A stretch of 64,000 nt of DNA from Cellvibrio sp. OA-2007 (GTDB lineage: Bacteria; Pseudomonadota; Gammaproteobacteria; Pseudomonadales; Cellvibrionaceae): the NCBI RefSeq assembly GCF_000953825.1, contig NZ_BBUL01000086.1, positions 1-64,000 on the forward strand, in the 5' to 3' direction. The translations under genes were made by a program, and so were the position numbers. Position 1 is the first letter of the stretch. Every line of letters begins with the position of its first letter. Of the stretch, positions 8,507-16,878 are shown piece by piece. Below the pieces are notes generated by a model that saw nothing but the letters and a program-made list of their open reading frames with translations, searched no databases and was not told the origin of the DNA.

Positions 8507-9915
8507 TAAACTTTCCCCCGTGCAAAACACATTTTTGCGGTCGCCTTTTGCGCATAGCTACGCAAGAACAACGCAGTAACCGTACAACACAACATAGTGC
8601 TCACAATTAATAGATCCACACTGATCTTCTCGCTTGACACAAGACTCCAGCTAACACCTGCGAGGAAAATTTGCAGCATAATAATGAAGAAAATGGCAAC
8701 ACCCAATAAGTTACTGTTGCCCTCAGTACGACAATATAAACACCACACAAAATGAAACAACAACCAGTTCACCGCCAGCACTAGCAGACAGTAGAACATA
8801 ATCCATTTCATTTGCAAAAATTCGGGAAACGCCCAATAGCATGCAAAGCCAATTAATGCACAGACAAAAAACAAATCAATTAATAGAGACAATACAAAAT
8901 TCTTTTCAACTGCACTCAATAACTCAGTCCTGGTGCCGGGAAAATAGAGCCACGCACGCCCAATACTCGTAAACAGTCCAGTAAAATAGCCCATTCCCGC
9001 GCTACTCAAAAATGTCCATAGTGTAATAGGTATTGCAACTGGTGCTATGTCACGCAAAGCGCCACCATAACCCAAGCGTACGATTAGGCTCAAACTTAAT
9101 ACGGAAACCCCACCCATCGCTAGCCAAGTTATTACCCGCGATAGAGGATTACCCGTCACTCCATTTAACAAATGCAAATAGAGCGATGCAGGGGAATAAA
9201 CACTTTTAATCCGCAAAGCAAGCATATTTATAGGCAACTTAGCCCAATGATTAAGTGATGTGTTATGCAAACTCTGCCAATTACGCAACAAAAAAACATT
9301 GTCAATTTTTGCCGTTGGCCGCCAATGCAGCCACCAATATGAGAAACCTATACATACCACCACACCCAAGGTAAAAAGCCCCCATGGAGAAATCTCAAGC
9401 GGCCAGATAAATGTCGAAAACATTATCCCCATACACCAAACAGCGAGCAGAGAAAAGTTCCCAAACCATTTCAAACAAAACAAAAAGGCAACTGACGCAA
9501 GTAAAAAAAATGACCAATTGAACACTATTCTAGTTAAAGAAAAATCCATTTCTTTTAAAAAAAATTGGAACGCGGTAAACAATACTGACATTGTCGCCAG
9601 CACCAACCAATGAATTACCAACGCCCGCTGACGCAAACCCGGCATTAATCGCAATTGCCGATTAGATGGCAAAGACATGAGCTGCCCATGCAATACCAAT
9701 ACTGCGCTAAATGACCAGATTGAAAATACGACTGCCCAGATCCCCACAAAGACCAGCCGCCAATCGCCCACATTTAACAAGGATCCAACTACCACACTGA
9801 ACACTGCAATTATGGTTGCCACCATACTGAGCATAAACAGCCAGTAGTGGTAGCGCGCGGGGATCATCAGCCAGCGAAACAAATGCCAATATTGGCTTAA
9901 AGTATTCGTCATCAT
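8506..9915 (-). CDS. ABC transporter membrane protein, partner of the adjacent ATPase
   Basis: 469-residue polytopic inner-membrane protein with about 10-12 hydrophobic segments and short loops, many Trp and Phe. I recognise no named family beyond the general class of membrane partners that accompany YtrA-type regulators and CcmA-like ATPases. The ATG at 9915 overlaps the stop of the upstream ATPase gene (ATGATGA region), and the stop overlaps the start of the GntR gene, so all three are coupled. The two halves are not obviously duplicated. The substrate is unknown. Confidence 0.75.
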   Translation of the reverse strand: MMTNTLSQYWHLFRWLMIPARYHYWLFMLSMVATIIAVFSVVVGSLLNVGDWRLVFVGIWAVVFSIWSFSAVLVLHGQLMSLPSNRQLRLMPGLRQRALVIHWLVLATMSVLFTAFQFFLKEMDFSLTRIVFNWSFFLLASVAFLFCLKWFGNFSLLAVWCMGIMFSTFIWPLEISPWGLFTLGVVVCIGFSYWWLHWRPTAKIDNVFLLRNWQSLHNTSLNHWAKLPINMLALRIKSVYSPASLYLHLLNGVTGNPLSRVITWLAMGGVSVLSLSLIVRLGYGGALRDIAPVAIPITLWTFLSSAGMGYFTGLFTSIGRAWLYFPGTRTELLSAVEKNFVLSLLIDLFFVCALIGFACYWAFPEFLQMKWIMFYCLLVLAVNWLLFHFVWCLYCRTEGNSNLLGVAIFFIIMLQIFLAGVSWSLVSSEKISVDLLIVSTMLCCTVTALFLRSYAQKATAKMCFARGKV

Positions 9916-10787
9916 GGCGCCAGCTCCAGAAAAATATCTTCCAAGCTTAAATATTCCACCGCCACCTCTGCATTAAATTCATTCGCGAGCTGTTGCGCCA
10001 TATCTGGCTGCCAGTACTGGATCGTCAATTGTGTTTGCAGCCCCTGATTTTTTTGTCTTAGCAAATAAGGCCAGCGAATTTTTTCTGGTAGAGGTTCATT
10101 AGCTGTAAGCCTGACGCGCACCAAAGTTTCCTTAAGTCCGTCCAATTCACTCTGGCAAACCAGCAAGCCGTCGCGCAGTATCCATACCTGATTGGCAACT
10201 CGTTCAACATCATTGACAATATGCGTAGAAAAAATAACGGCGCGATTTTCATCGGAGGCTATCTCCACTAGCTGCTGTAAAAATTGACGTCGCGCAATCG
10301 GATCAAGGCTGGCGACCGGTTCATCCAGCACTAATAATTCTGGTTCGTGCGCTAATGCCAATAGAATCGATAATTTTTGGCGCTGCCCAACCGACATTTT
10401 TCCTACATAGGTATCCATCGGGATTAACCAATCGATAATTAAACGATCCACCAAGGTTTGATTCCAACGAGACTGATAGGCCTTAAATAGCGCGAGATGC
10501 TCCCAACCGTTCATACCCGCTAACAATTCATCCTGCTGCGGCACAAATCCAATGCGTTGCTTTATTTCACCATTGATCTCAGTCGCTTTAACGTCCCACA
10601 GTTTGGCGTCACCTGAAGCCGGAAAACCAAACCCCAAAATAGTTTCCAGCAAAGTGGTTTTACCTGCGCCATTTTTACCGAGCAATGCGATTACTTGCCC
10701 CGGCAATACTTGCGCGCTGATCCCTTTTAATACGGTGACACCACCCAATTTGCGCTGAAGATTGTTTAACAACACTGGGACAGACAT
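9912..10787 (-). CDS. ABC transporter ATP-binding protein (CcmA-like, YtrB type)
   Basis: 291 residues. Walker A is GKNGAGKTT near residues 36-44, the signature MSVGQRQKL near 138, and Walker B LLVLDEPVASLDP near 157. The H-loop is in IFSTHIVNDVERV. A C-terminal region of about 80 residues follows the nucleotide-binding domain (EPLPEKIRWPYLLRQK...), as is common in ABC-2 exporters of the CcmA / YtrB group. It is the energising subunit for the overlapping membrane-protein gene. The start at 10787 follows the TraB/GumN gene by 38 bases. In YtrA-regulated systems the transporter often responds to cell-wall stress, but nothing here proves that role. Confidence 0.85.
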   Translation of the reverse strand: MSVPVLLNNLQRKLGGVTVLKGISAQVLPGQVIALLGKNGAGKTTLLETILGFGFPASGDAKLWDVKATEINGEIKQRIGFVPQQDELLAGMNGWEHLALFKAYQSRWNQTLVDRLIIDWLIPMDTYVGKMSVGQRQKLSILLALAHEPELLVLDEPVASLDPIARRQFLQQLVEIASDENRAVIFSTHIVNDVERVANQVWILRDGLLVCQSELDGLKETLVRVRLTANEPLPEKIRWPYLLRQKNQGLQTQLTIQYWQPDMAQQLANEFNAEVAVEYLSLEDIFLELAP

Positions 10788-10825
10788 AAAGACTCCTTGA
10801 CCAAAAAAATAAATGCTCGAAAAAA

Positions 10826-11704
10826 TTATTCGGTGATTTTATAAGGCTTGATCTGGTAGCCACGCTGTTTTAATTGCGCGAGCAAACCATTTTTACTCGA
10901 CAGGTGTAAACTGCCCACTAGCACTAGCTCCACCGCAGGTGTTGTAAACATTGCTTCAATTTTTGGCAGCCAAGCCTGATTCCGCGCGACTAATAATTGC
11001 TGATAGATCTGCGGCGTTTCTTTACGCATATCAGCCGCCATTTCTTTATCTAATTTGTCTAATTCACCCACGCGCCAATATTCAAGGGATTTAGCCAGTA
11101 CCTGATCCATTTTATGTATATCGCGCAAAGTGGATTTGATTACCAAATTGGCATCCATATCGGCGAGCGATGTTAATTGCGCAAGCACTTCGCCTGTTGT
11201 TTCAAGTTCTTGTGTAGCTTTACCACCGAGAATCGCCTTTTGATAAAAGTAGGCATCAACTCCTTGCCCCACACCGAAACCTTTGCTTTGCATTTCTGCC
11301 ATGGATAAGGCGAGGCTGACAAACATGGCTTTAAACATACTCATTTGGCCAAGCGGGAATTGGCGCTGATCTGCAAAAGTTTGTAATTCTTGCCAAAGTT
11401 TTGGGTGCAAGTCTTGCGCTAAATTTTTGCCTTCGGTGTACATAAATGCCTGCGCCATCTGCCGGCCAAATTCTGGTGAACTGGCTTGTTTCATATCAGT
11501 TTCTAGCACCAAAATTTTTGCATTTTCATAGGCGTGTTCGAATCCCGGTGGGAGCGGGTAATCGCTATTGCGCAGCACATGAATAGTGCCGCCGAGATAA
11601 ATTTTTTCATCGCCCTTGGTGATTTCATACAAGCTGGTTTCAGCACTCGCAGAAATACTGACGAATATCAACAAACTAGCAATCAACGTACAACAGAATC
11701 TCAT
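10826..11704 (-). CDS. TraB/GumN family protein, exported
   Basis: 292 residues with a signal peptide cleaved after Ser-Ala-Ser-Ala. The mature protein begins ETSLYEITKGDEKIYLGGTIHVL, the characteristic TraB/GumN start with the conserved GTIH motif. The other family markers are LETDMK near residue 70, the central ALSMAEMQSKGFGVGQGVDAYF and a C-terminal VGSLHLSSKNGLLAQLKQRGY (the second GxxH motif). The two GxxH motifs and Glu residues resemble the metal site of TIKI/TraB-type metalloproteases, so a periplasmic hydrolase is plausible, though bacterial members are mostly untested. It is the first gene of the minus-strand transporter operon, and its promoter region carries a perfect palindrome. 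Confidence 0.85.
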   Translation of the reverse strand: MRFCCTLIASLLIFVSISASAETSLYEITKGDEKIYLGGTIHVLRNSDYPLPPGFEHAYENAKILVLETDMKQASSPEFGRQMAQAFMYTEGKNLAQDLHPKLWQELQTFADQRQFPLGQMSMFKAMFVSLALSMAEMQSKGFGVGQGVDAYFYQKAILGGKATQELETTGEVLAQLTSLADMDANLVIKSTLRDIHKMDQVLAKSLEYWRVGELDKLDKEMAADMRKETPQIYQQLLVARNQAWLPKIEAMFTTPAVELVLVGSLHLSSKNGLLAQLKQRGYQIKPYKITE

Positions 11705-11766
11705 AGCTCACTCCTTGGTGACGGGTTATGCAGCGAATGTTTTTAGATGCATCACTTTAAAAGCAA

Positions 11767-11790
11767 TGTGTATTACTACACTAATACACA
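11767..11790. promoter_or_regulatory. Palindromic operator candidate of the YtrA-type regulator
   Basis: TGTGTATTA (11767-11775) and TAATACACA (11782-11790) form a perfect 9-bp inverted repeat around a 6-base centre, about 63 bases upstream of the first gene of the operon that ends with the GntR gene. On the minus strand a good -35 element, TTGACA, lies at 11813-11808; the -10 element is not clear but would fall within or beside the palindrome. The position suggests autoregulated repression. Confidence 0.6.
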
Positions 11791-11845
11791 AAATCAATAC
11801 TGACAAGTGTCAAGCCACATTTTTTACCCGACTCGATTAATTACA

Positions 11846-11880
11846 AGCAAAAAAATACCCGGACAATGCCGGGTATTTTC
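11846..11880 (-). terminator. Intrinsic terminator of the DUF4397 lipoprotein gene
   Basis: Read on the minus strand, AAATACCCGG pairs with CCGGGTATTT around a 6-base loop and runs into a stretch of seven T (11847-11855 region). It lies about 25 bases past the stop codon of the gene ending at 11905. Confidence 0.88.
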
Positions 11881-11904
11881 TTCGTCGGGAGTAAATATAA
11901 GTGC

Positions 11905-14715
11905 CTATGGCGCGAGCGAATCCAAGCCAATCACACCCAGAGGAGTGGTCAGGTTAGCACCATCCCGTGCAATCGCGGTGTATACCTTACCAGTGGCGAA
12001 GCTAAGCGTGGCTTTAATTGCTTCGGTTTTGGTACCGGTAGGCGCGATGATCACGTCGTAGTTACCCGCCGCCAATGACACATAACCGGTATCGGCTTTG
12101 AACGGTACATTGGCGAATGCAGGTGCAGCATTGGCAATGGAACTGCCCGCAGCAACCACATAGATATCCACATTGCCCGCCAGAGTCGATGCATGTACCA
12201 AACGAACCTTGGCCTCAGTAGCGACTTTACGGTTGTTATCGGTCAGCAATAACGGGCCGATATTCGCCAGAGCACCGGCCGCGATCAGGCTATATTCTGT
12301 GCCATTAGCCAGCGGCACATCGGCATTGATAACAACCGGTGAGGTGGTGCCGGTTGGAACCACTTTGAAGTTGTAAGTGGCTGCGGCCAGATTTAAGTAA
12401 TTGGTGAACGCCGGGAACGCGAGATTGCTAACGGCCGGTGTTGCGCCGTTATTGGCTAACACATCCACCGCTGGTGCATTAGCAGAGCCATGCACTACAC
12501 GCAGATTTGCCCCCGCCGCCGCATCACTTAAAACGGCCACATTGGCGCCATCCAATACGGCCAGTTGAATTGGTGATGAACCTGCACCCACGTTAGGTAC
12601 AGCACCTATCAATAAGTCCTTACCGCTAGTCAGCGCTATCGAACCTGAGTCAAACACGACGGTGTTGTTGGGCAGAGTAACCCGAATGCGATAGGTGCCG
12701 GCAGGTACTTCAACTGGCCCAAGAGTGCCCTTGAACGAGAAGCTGCCCAGTGAAGTTGCGTCAGAAATGGCATCGCCGGGCGCGGTCACATGGACTTTTA
12801 CTTCTGGCGCAGCCGCAGCTAGATGCGCAACACGTACACGCACATTGTTAGCATTCGCGAGTTTGCCCATATCGGTCAGAATCAAGGGTTCAATGTTGGC
12901 TACCGAGTTAACGGCAATTACGTCGTACCGCGTGTTGCGCGCAAGCGCCAGATCTACCGGACCGATCACCGTGAGGTTGCCACTGGGAATAATGCCTTCA
13001 ACCGCGATGTTGTATGTATCGGCATTCAGCTCCAAATACCCGGTGGACTTTTGATAATCCAAGCCTGCTGCGGCGACGGCGCCGTTCACCCACAGGTTTA
13101 CTTTAGGTGCGTCAGATGAAGCGTGGAATACCCGCACATGGGTTTTATTTGCGGCCAGACCATCCAAGCCGATCACACCCAGCGCTGCGGTTAAGCCAGC
13201 GCCATCGCGCGCAATTGCGGTGTAAACGCCACCTGCCATTAAGCTTACAGGGACTTTTATCGCTTCAGTTTTAGTCCCTACTGGCGCAATGATGACATCG
13301 TAGTTTCCCGCCGCGAGGCTTACATACCCAGTGCTGGCCTTAAATGGGATATTACTGAATGCTGGCGTAGCACTCGCGATACCTGCACCAGGCGCCGTGA
13401 CATAGATATCCACATTACCGGCCAACGTGGAGCCGTGCACCAAACGCACTTTGGCTTCGGTGGCAACTGAGCGGTTATCGTCGGTCAACAGCAATGGTTC
13501 GATGTTAGCCAAACCGCCCAAGGCGATGAGGGTGTAAGCACTACCGTTCATTAAGGGTACATCGGCATTAATCACCACTGGCATAGTTGTCGCATTAGGG
13601 GTGACCTTGAAGTTATAGGTCGCTGCTGGCAGGTTCAAATAACCCGTGGTTTCTGGAAAGGCGAGATTGGCAATCGCAGGAGTAGCACCGTTGTTAGCGG
13701 TGATATCCACCGAGGGCGCATCGGCCGAGTTGTGCACCACGCGCAAATTCGCACCGGCATTTTTGTCGCTGATGATCGTCACCGCACTGCCATCCAGCAC
13801 TGCGAGGCTAATGGGTGATGCGCCGGTGCCCACGTTGGGCACCGCCCCGATTAGCAAGTCTTTACCAGCGGCGAGGGTCACGGTACCGGAATCAAATACA
13901 ACGGTGTTATCGGCCAAGGTGACACGGATTTGGTAACTACCTGCCGCTACTTCAACGGCTCCCAGGGTCTCTTTGAATGCAAAACTACCCAGAGCGGTTG
14001 CTGACGCCAAGTTCGCCCCCGGCGCCGTCACATACACTTTCACCGCAGGTGCCGCAGCTGCCAAGTGTGCGACGCGCACCCGCACCTTGCTGTTATCCGA
14101 CAAGCTGCCAGCATCGCTTAATACCAATGGCTCAATGGCGCTCGCGGTATTTACCGCAATCACGTCATAGTCGGTTTTGCCAGCCAGCGTTAAGTTCACA
14201 GGTCCGATGACCACGGCATTACCGCCGGGGATTACACCCTCGACAGCCACCTTGTAGGTACCTTCGTCGAGCGTGAGATAACCAGTTGATTTTTGATAAT
14301 CCAAACCGGAGGCAACCACTGCATCATTGACCCAGAGATTCACCTTGGGCGCATCGGGCGATGCGTGGAATACGCGCACCATGGTTTTGTCGAGTGGCGT
14401 TACGGTAATCGTGGCCGTTGCGCTTTTTTTGGTGTCGGCGACACTGGTTGCCGTTACATGATAGGTACCTGCAGCGAGCGGCGCCGTGTACATACCCGCT
14501 GCGGTTATTCCTCCACCGCTGGCCTCATCTACTTTCCAGGTCACTGCGGTATTTTTACTTCCAGTGATATTTGCTGAAAATGCCTGAGTCGTACCAGCTT
14601 TGATTGTGACTGTCATTGGGCTGACCGACACACTCACCTTCTCTTTGTCGTCACCCCCACAGGCGACGAGAATTACACTGAGTATTGCGAGAAAAATGCC
14701 TCTGATTAGCTTCAT
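11905..14715 (-). CDS. Large repeat lipoprotein with eight DUF4397-like modules
   Basis: 936 residues. Lipobox LVAC with Cys19, then Gly-Gly-Asp-Asp. Residues about 27-107 form an immunoglobulin-like BIG2-type domain (SVSPMTVTIKAGTTQAF, ending ATITVTP). Residues 113-526 and 527-936 are two copies of one unit. Each unit holds four beta-rich DUF4397-like modules opening with VRVFHAS, VRVRVAHLAAAAP, LRVVH(N/G)S and VRLVH(G/A)ST. The two units share roughly four of five residues, so the duplication is recent. DUF4397 proteins are extracellular beta-sandwich repeats, often surface-attached; function unknown. The gene is divergent from the ECF sigma/ChrR genes and has its own TGATCC-type promoter motif, so it is a candidate target of that sigma factor. 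Confidence 0.9.
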   Translation of the reverse strand: MKLIRGIFLAILSVILVACGGDDKEKVSVSVSPMTVTIKAGTTQAFSANITGSKNTAVTWKVDEASGGGITAAGMYTAPLAAGTYHVTATSVADTKKSATATITVTPLDKTMVRVFHASPDAPKVNLWVNDAVVASGLDYQKSTGYLTLDEGTYKVAVEGVIPGGNAVVIGPVNLTLAGKTDYDVIAVNTASAIEPLVLSDAGSLSDNSKVRVRVAHLAAAAPAVKVYVTAPGANLASATALGSFAFKETLGAVEVAAGSYQIRVTLADNTVVFDSGTVTLAAGKDLLIGAVPNVGTGASPISLAVLDGSAVTIISDKNAGANLRVVHNSADAPSVDITANNGATPAIANLAFPETTGYLNLPAATYNFKVTPNATTMPVVINADVPLMNGSAYTLIALGGLANIEPLLLTDDNRSVATEAKVRLVHGSTLAGNVDIYVTAPGAGIASATPAFSNIPFKASTGYVSLAAGNYDVIIAPVGTKTEAIKVPVSLMAGGVYTAIARDGAGLTAALGVIGLDGLAANKTHVRVFHASSDAPKVNLWVNGAVAAAGLDYQKSTGYLELNADTYNIAVEGIIPSGNLTVIGPVDLALARNTRYDVIAVNSVANIEPLILTDMGKLANANNVRVRVAHLAAAAPEVKVHVTAPGDAISDATSLGSFSFKGTLGPVEVPAGTYRIRVTLPNNTVVFDSGSIALTSGKDLLIGAVPNVGAGSSPIQLAVLDGANVAVLSDAAAGANLRVVHGSANAPAVDVLANNGATPAVSNLAFPAFTNYLNLAAATYNFKVVPTGTTSPVVINADVPLANGTEYSLIAAGALANIGPLLLTDNNRKVATEAKVRLVHASTLAGNVDIYVVAAGSSIANAAPAFANVPFKADTGYVSLAAGNYDVIIAPTGTKTEAIKATLSFATGKVYTAIARDGANLTTPLGVIGLDSLAP
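13138..14379 (-). repeat. First copy of the four-module DUF4397 unit (about 1.24 kb)
   Basis: Encodes residues 113-526 of the lipoprotein. It is the first of two consecutive units; the second occupies 13137-11905. Protein identity between units is high along the whole length, and only scattered positions differ. Confidence 0.85.
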
Positions 14716-14803
14716 TTCCTTACCCTCTTGTTGACCGAATCAACCTGTCATTAGTGTTAGATTAAAGGTAAAACCCGTGGTAACGGGCCGGTATTAGCAG
14801 ATT

Positions 14804-14833
14804 GGATTACGCCGTTAATTTTTTTAAGGATCA
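14804..14833 (-). promoter_or_regulatory. ECF-type promoter candidate for the DUF4397 lipoprotein
   Basis: On the minus strand, TGATCC (14833-14828), 18 bases, then TAATCC (14809-14804). TGATCC is the -35 hexamer recognised by sigma E partnered with ChrR in Rhodobacter, whose -10 is TAAGA-like. The start codon at 14715 lies about 90 bases downstream. Confidence 0.5.
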
Positions 14834-14913
14834 AAAGTCCACGTAAAAAAATCGTGGCCCAGACAAAAAAAACAGCCACAGCTCGCAAACCTCGACGGAT
14901 AGAAAAGCAGAAA

Positions 14914-14943
14914 TGATCCAGAGCAAAAGTCACTTCGTACAAA
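14914..14943 (+). promoter_or_regulatory. ECF-type promoter candidate for the sigma/ChrR operon
   Basis: TGATCC (14914-14919), 18 bases, then TACAAA (14938-14943), ending 39 bases before the sigma factor start. It has the same -35 hexamer and the same spacing as the opposing candidate. Autoregulation is usual for ECF operons. Confidence 0.5.
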
Positions 14944-14982
14944 GAGCTTTATGGACTATCTATAAATGACGGGTAAGCGATA

Positions 14983-15597
14983 ATGAGACTTCACATGACG
15001 ACTAAAAAGGCCGTGTCGATGAATGACTCTACCGCCACAAATGACGCTCCCGACTGGGGGGCACTGCTGGCACGTGTTGCAGAGAATGATGACAAAGCGG
15101 CATTTCGTGCGATCTACCAACACTTTGCGCCGCGCATCAAAGCCTACGCAATCAATCAAGGCTTCAGCCAACACGCCGAAGTACTAGTACAAGAGGTGAT
15201 GACCAGCGTCTGGCGCAACGCGGGAAAATACTCCGAGTCGCTTGCATCAGTATCGACCTGGATTTTTACCATCACCCGCAACCAGCGCATTGATATTTTG
15301 CGCAAGCTAAATCGCACTCGCGCAGAAGTCGTGATCGAAACTGAAGAGCTGTGGCAGATTCCCACCGAAGACACCACCATTTGTTCGATTCAAAATTTGT
15401 CAACGGAAAAATTTGTCAAAACCGCCATCGATAAATTACCCGAAGAGCAAATGATCGCACTGCGCAAAGTGTATTACGAAGGCAAAACCCACGAGGAAGT
15501 GGCTGAGGAGTTAAATATTCCTTTGGGTACAGTGAAGGGGCGCCTGCGTCTTTCGCTGCAAAAATTACGCGTTATGTTTGAGGATAAAGAGATATGA
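14983..15597 (+). CDS. rpoE: ECF RNA polymerase sigma factor, partner of ChrR
   Basis: 204 residues. Region 2 (about 30-105) includes RAIYQHFAPRIKAYAINQG and the DNA-melting helix SVSTWIFTITRNQRIDILRK. Region 4 (about 140-195) is LPEEQMIALRKVYYEGKTHEEVAEELNIPLGTVKGRL, a typical helix-turn-helix reading the -35 box. The next gene overlaps by 4 bases (ATGA) and encodes a ChrR anti-sigma, placing this sigma in the group that controls singlet-oxygen or photo-oxidative stress responses in other proteobacteria. Alternative starts at 14995 and 15019 are possible. 15019 has AAAAAGG upstream and would trim 12 residues. Confidence 0.88.
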   Translation: MRLHMTTKKAVSMNDSTATNDAPDWGALLARVAENDDKAAFRAIYQHFAPRIKAYAINQGFSQHAEVLVQEVMTSVWRNAGKYSESLASVSTWIFTITRNQRIDILRKLNRTRAEVVIETEELWQIPTEDTTICSIQNLSTEKFVKTAIDKLPEEQMIALRKVYYEGKTHEEVAEELNIPLGTVKGRLRLSLQKLRVMFEDKEI

Positions 15598-16265
15598 GCG
15601 GCTATCATCCTGATGATATGACCTTGATGAATTATGCAGCGGGAAGTTGCACTATTCCGGAATCACTCGCAGTGGCAATGCATTTGTGTTTTTGCCACGA
15701 CTGCCGCCAGCACGTGAAAAATTTAAACCATTTGGGCGGCGCACTGCTGGAAACCATCAAACCTGCCAGCACCGATGACGATGCCTTTGAATCACTCATG
15801 GCATCGCTGGAACCGCACGCGCAGAGTGAAATCGCACAGGTGAAAATGGAACCAACTCCAAGCGAAAAAATCACTCAGCACTTCACTAATCCTTTGCTGC
15901 GTTATTTACCCACATCGCTTGCGGATCTACCCTGGCAACGCCAAACAAAAGAAATCAGCAAGTACGATTTAACCTCACTAATTAACGTAAAAGGCTTTCA
16001 AGTAGCGCTGCAAAAAATCAACGCTGGCGCAAAAGTGCCTAAGCATACCCACAAAGGTTTTGAATACACGGTAATTTTAAGCGGCGGATTTTCCGATGAA
16101 CTCGGCGTATACCACGAAGGCGATTTCATCGCCCGCGACGCCAGCCACAAACACAGCCCAACCGCACTGCAAAACGAAGACTGTATTTGTTTGACGGTGT
16201 TAAATGCGCCGTTGAAATTTACTGGCTGGTATAGAGTATTAAATCCGTTTATGGCGTGGAGCTAA
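15594..16265 (+). CDS. chrR: ChrR-type zinc anti-sigma factor with cupin domain
   Basis: 223 residues. The N-terminal anti-sigma domain carries the zinc ligands His5, His30, Cys34 and Cys37 (H-x3-C-x2-C), the same arrangement as Rhodobacter ChrR shifted by one. The C-terminal cupin domain (about 120-220) has a second metal-site pattern: His151, His153 and Glu157 in PKHTHKGFEYT, with His185/His187 in ASHKHSP. In the known system the N-terminal part sequesters sigma E, and the cupin is needed to release it when singlet oxygen is present. The start overlaps the sigma stop codon, so both are made together. The cell would need a stress source such as endogenous photosensitisers or lipid peroxides. 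Confidence 0.9.
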   Translation: MSGYHPDDMTLMNYAAGSCTIPESLAVAMHLCFCHDCRQHVKNLNHLGGALLETIKPASTDDDAFESLMASLEPHAQSEIAQVKMEPTPSEKITQHFTNPLLRYLPTSLADLPWQRQTKEISKYDLTSLINVKGFQVALQKINAGAKVPKHTHKGFEYTVILSGGFSDELGVYHEGDFIARDASHKHSPTALQNEDCICLTVLNAPLKFTGWYRVLNPFMAWS

Positions 16266-16280
16266 ATTTCATATTGAAAA

Positions 16281-16310
16281 TAAAAATCCCCGCTGCGGCG
16301 GGGATTTTTA
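16281..16310. terminator. Bidirectional intrinsic terminator
   Basis: TAAAAATCCCCGC and GCGGGGATTTTTA pair across a 4-base loop, with A-run and T-run on either side. It serves the convergent chrR and GNAT genes. Confidence 0.92.
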
Positions 16311-16333
16311 TGCCCACTACTAATACATTTTAC

Positions 16334-16804
16334 TCAAATATATTCCCGCATTTTTCTACCGCCAACAGCCATTAAGCCATTATTTTGATAAAACCCCAAT
16401 GTGCGCTCAAACTCCGGCAAAGGTGGGGTACATAATTCAATGCATGCCCAGCCATGATCTCGCCCATAATCTTTTATGACTGAAATCAGTTTGGCACCCA
16501 CACCGGAAGATCTATAGAGGGGGTCAACATAAAACTCGGGAATAACACCTATTTTCCCACCAGCATAAAGCGCATAGGATTCTGTGAAAGTTGACATTGC
16601 AATTGGCTGATCTGCCCTGTAGCCAATAATCGCCCCATAATTTTTATCCCGAATCAATTCGCGACACCGCGCAACAGTTTCATCCAGATCAATCGAAAAG
16701 AATTGCACATTGGTTTTTAAGCAAATCTCTTCGGTTAGCTTGATAACAAATGCGGCGATGACTTCTGCATGACTCTCGGTTGCGACAGCAAATTTAATGC
16801 TCAT
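16334..16804 (-). CDS. GNAT-family N-acetyltransferase
   Basis: 156 residues. Acyl-CoA binding motif A is clear: VIPEFYVDPLYRSSGVGAKLISVIKDYGRDHG, with the R-x-x-G-V-G-A pyrophosphate loop. It is followed by the C-terminal IELCTPPLPEFERTLGFYQNNGL strand-helix. The acceptor could be a small molecule or a protein amine and cannot be told. The ATG at 16804 has AAGGAA 7 bases upstream. A TTG immediately before it keeps the frame open but is not needed. It stands alone between a shared terminator and the HicAB pair. Confidence 0.85.
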   Translation of the reverse strand: MSIKFAVATESHAEVIAAFVIKLTEEICLKTNVQFFSIDLDETVARCRELIRDKNYGAIIGYRADQPIAMSTFTESYALYAGGKIGVIPEFYVDPLYRSSGVGAKLISVIKDYGRDHGWACIELCTPPLPEFERTLGFYQNNGLMAVGGRKMREYI

Positions 16805-16878
16805 CAATTATTCCTTTTAAATTTCACATTACTGGCGGATATTTCTGCTCCTCACCCAGACTACACATCAAACTCTTA

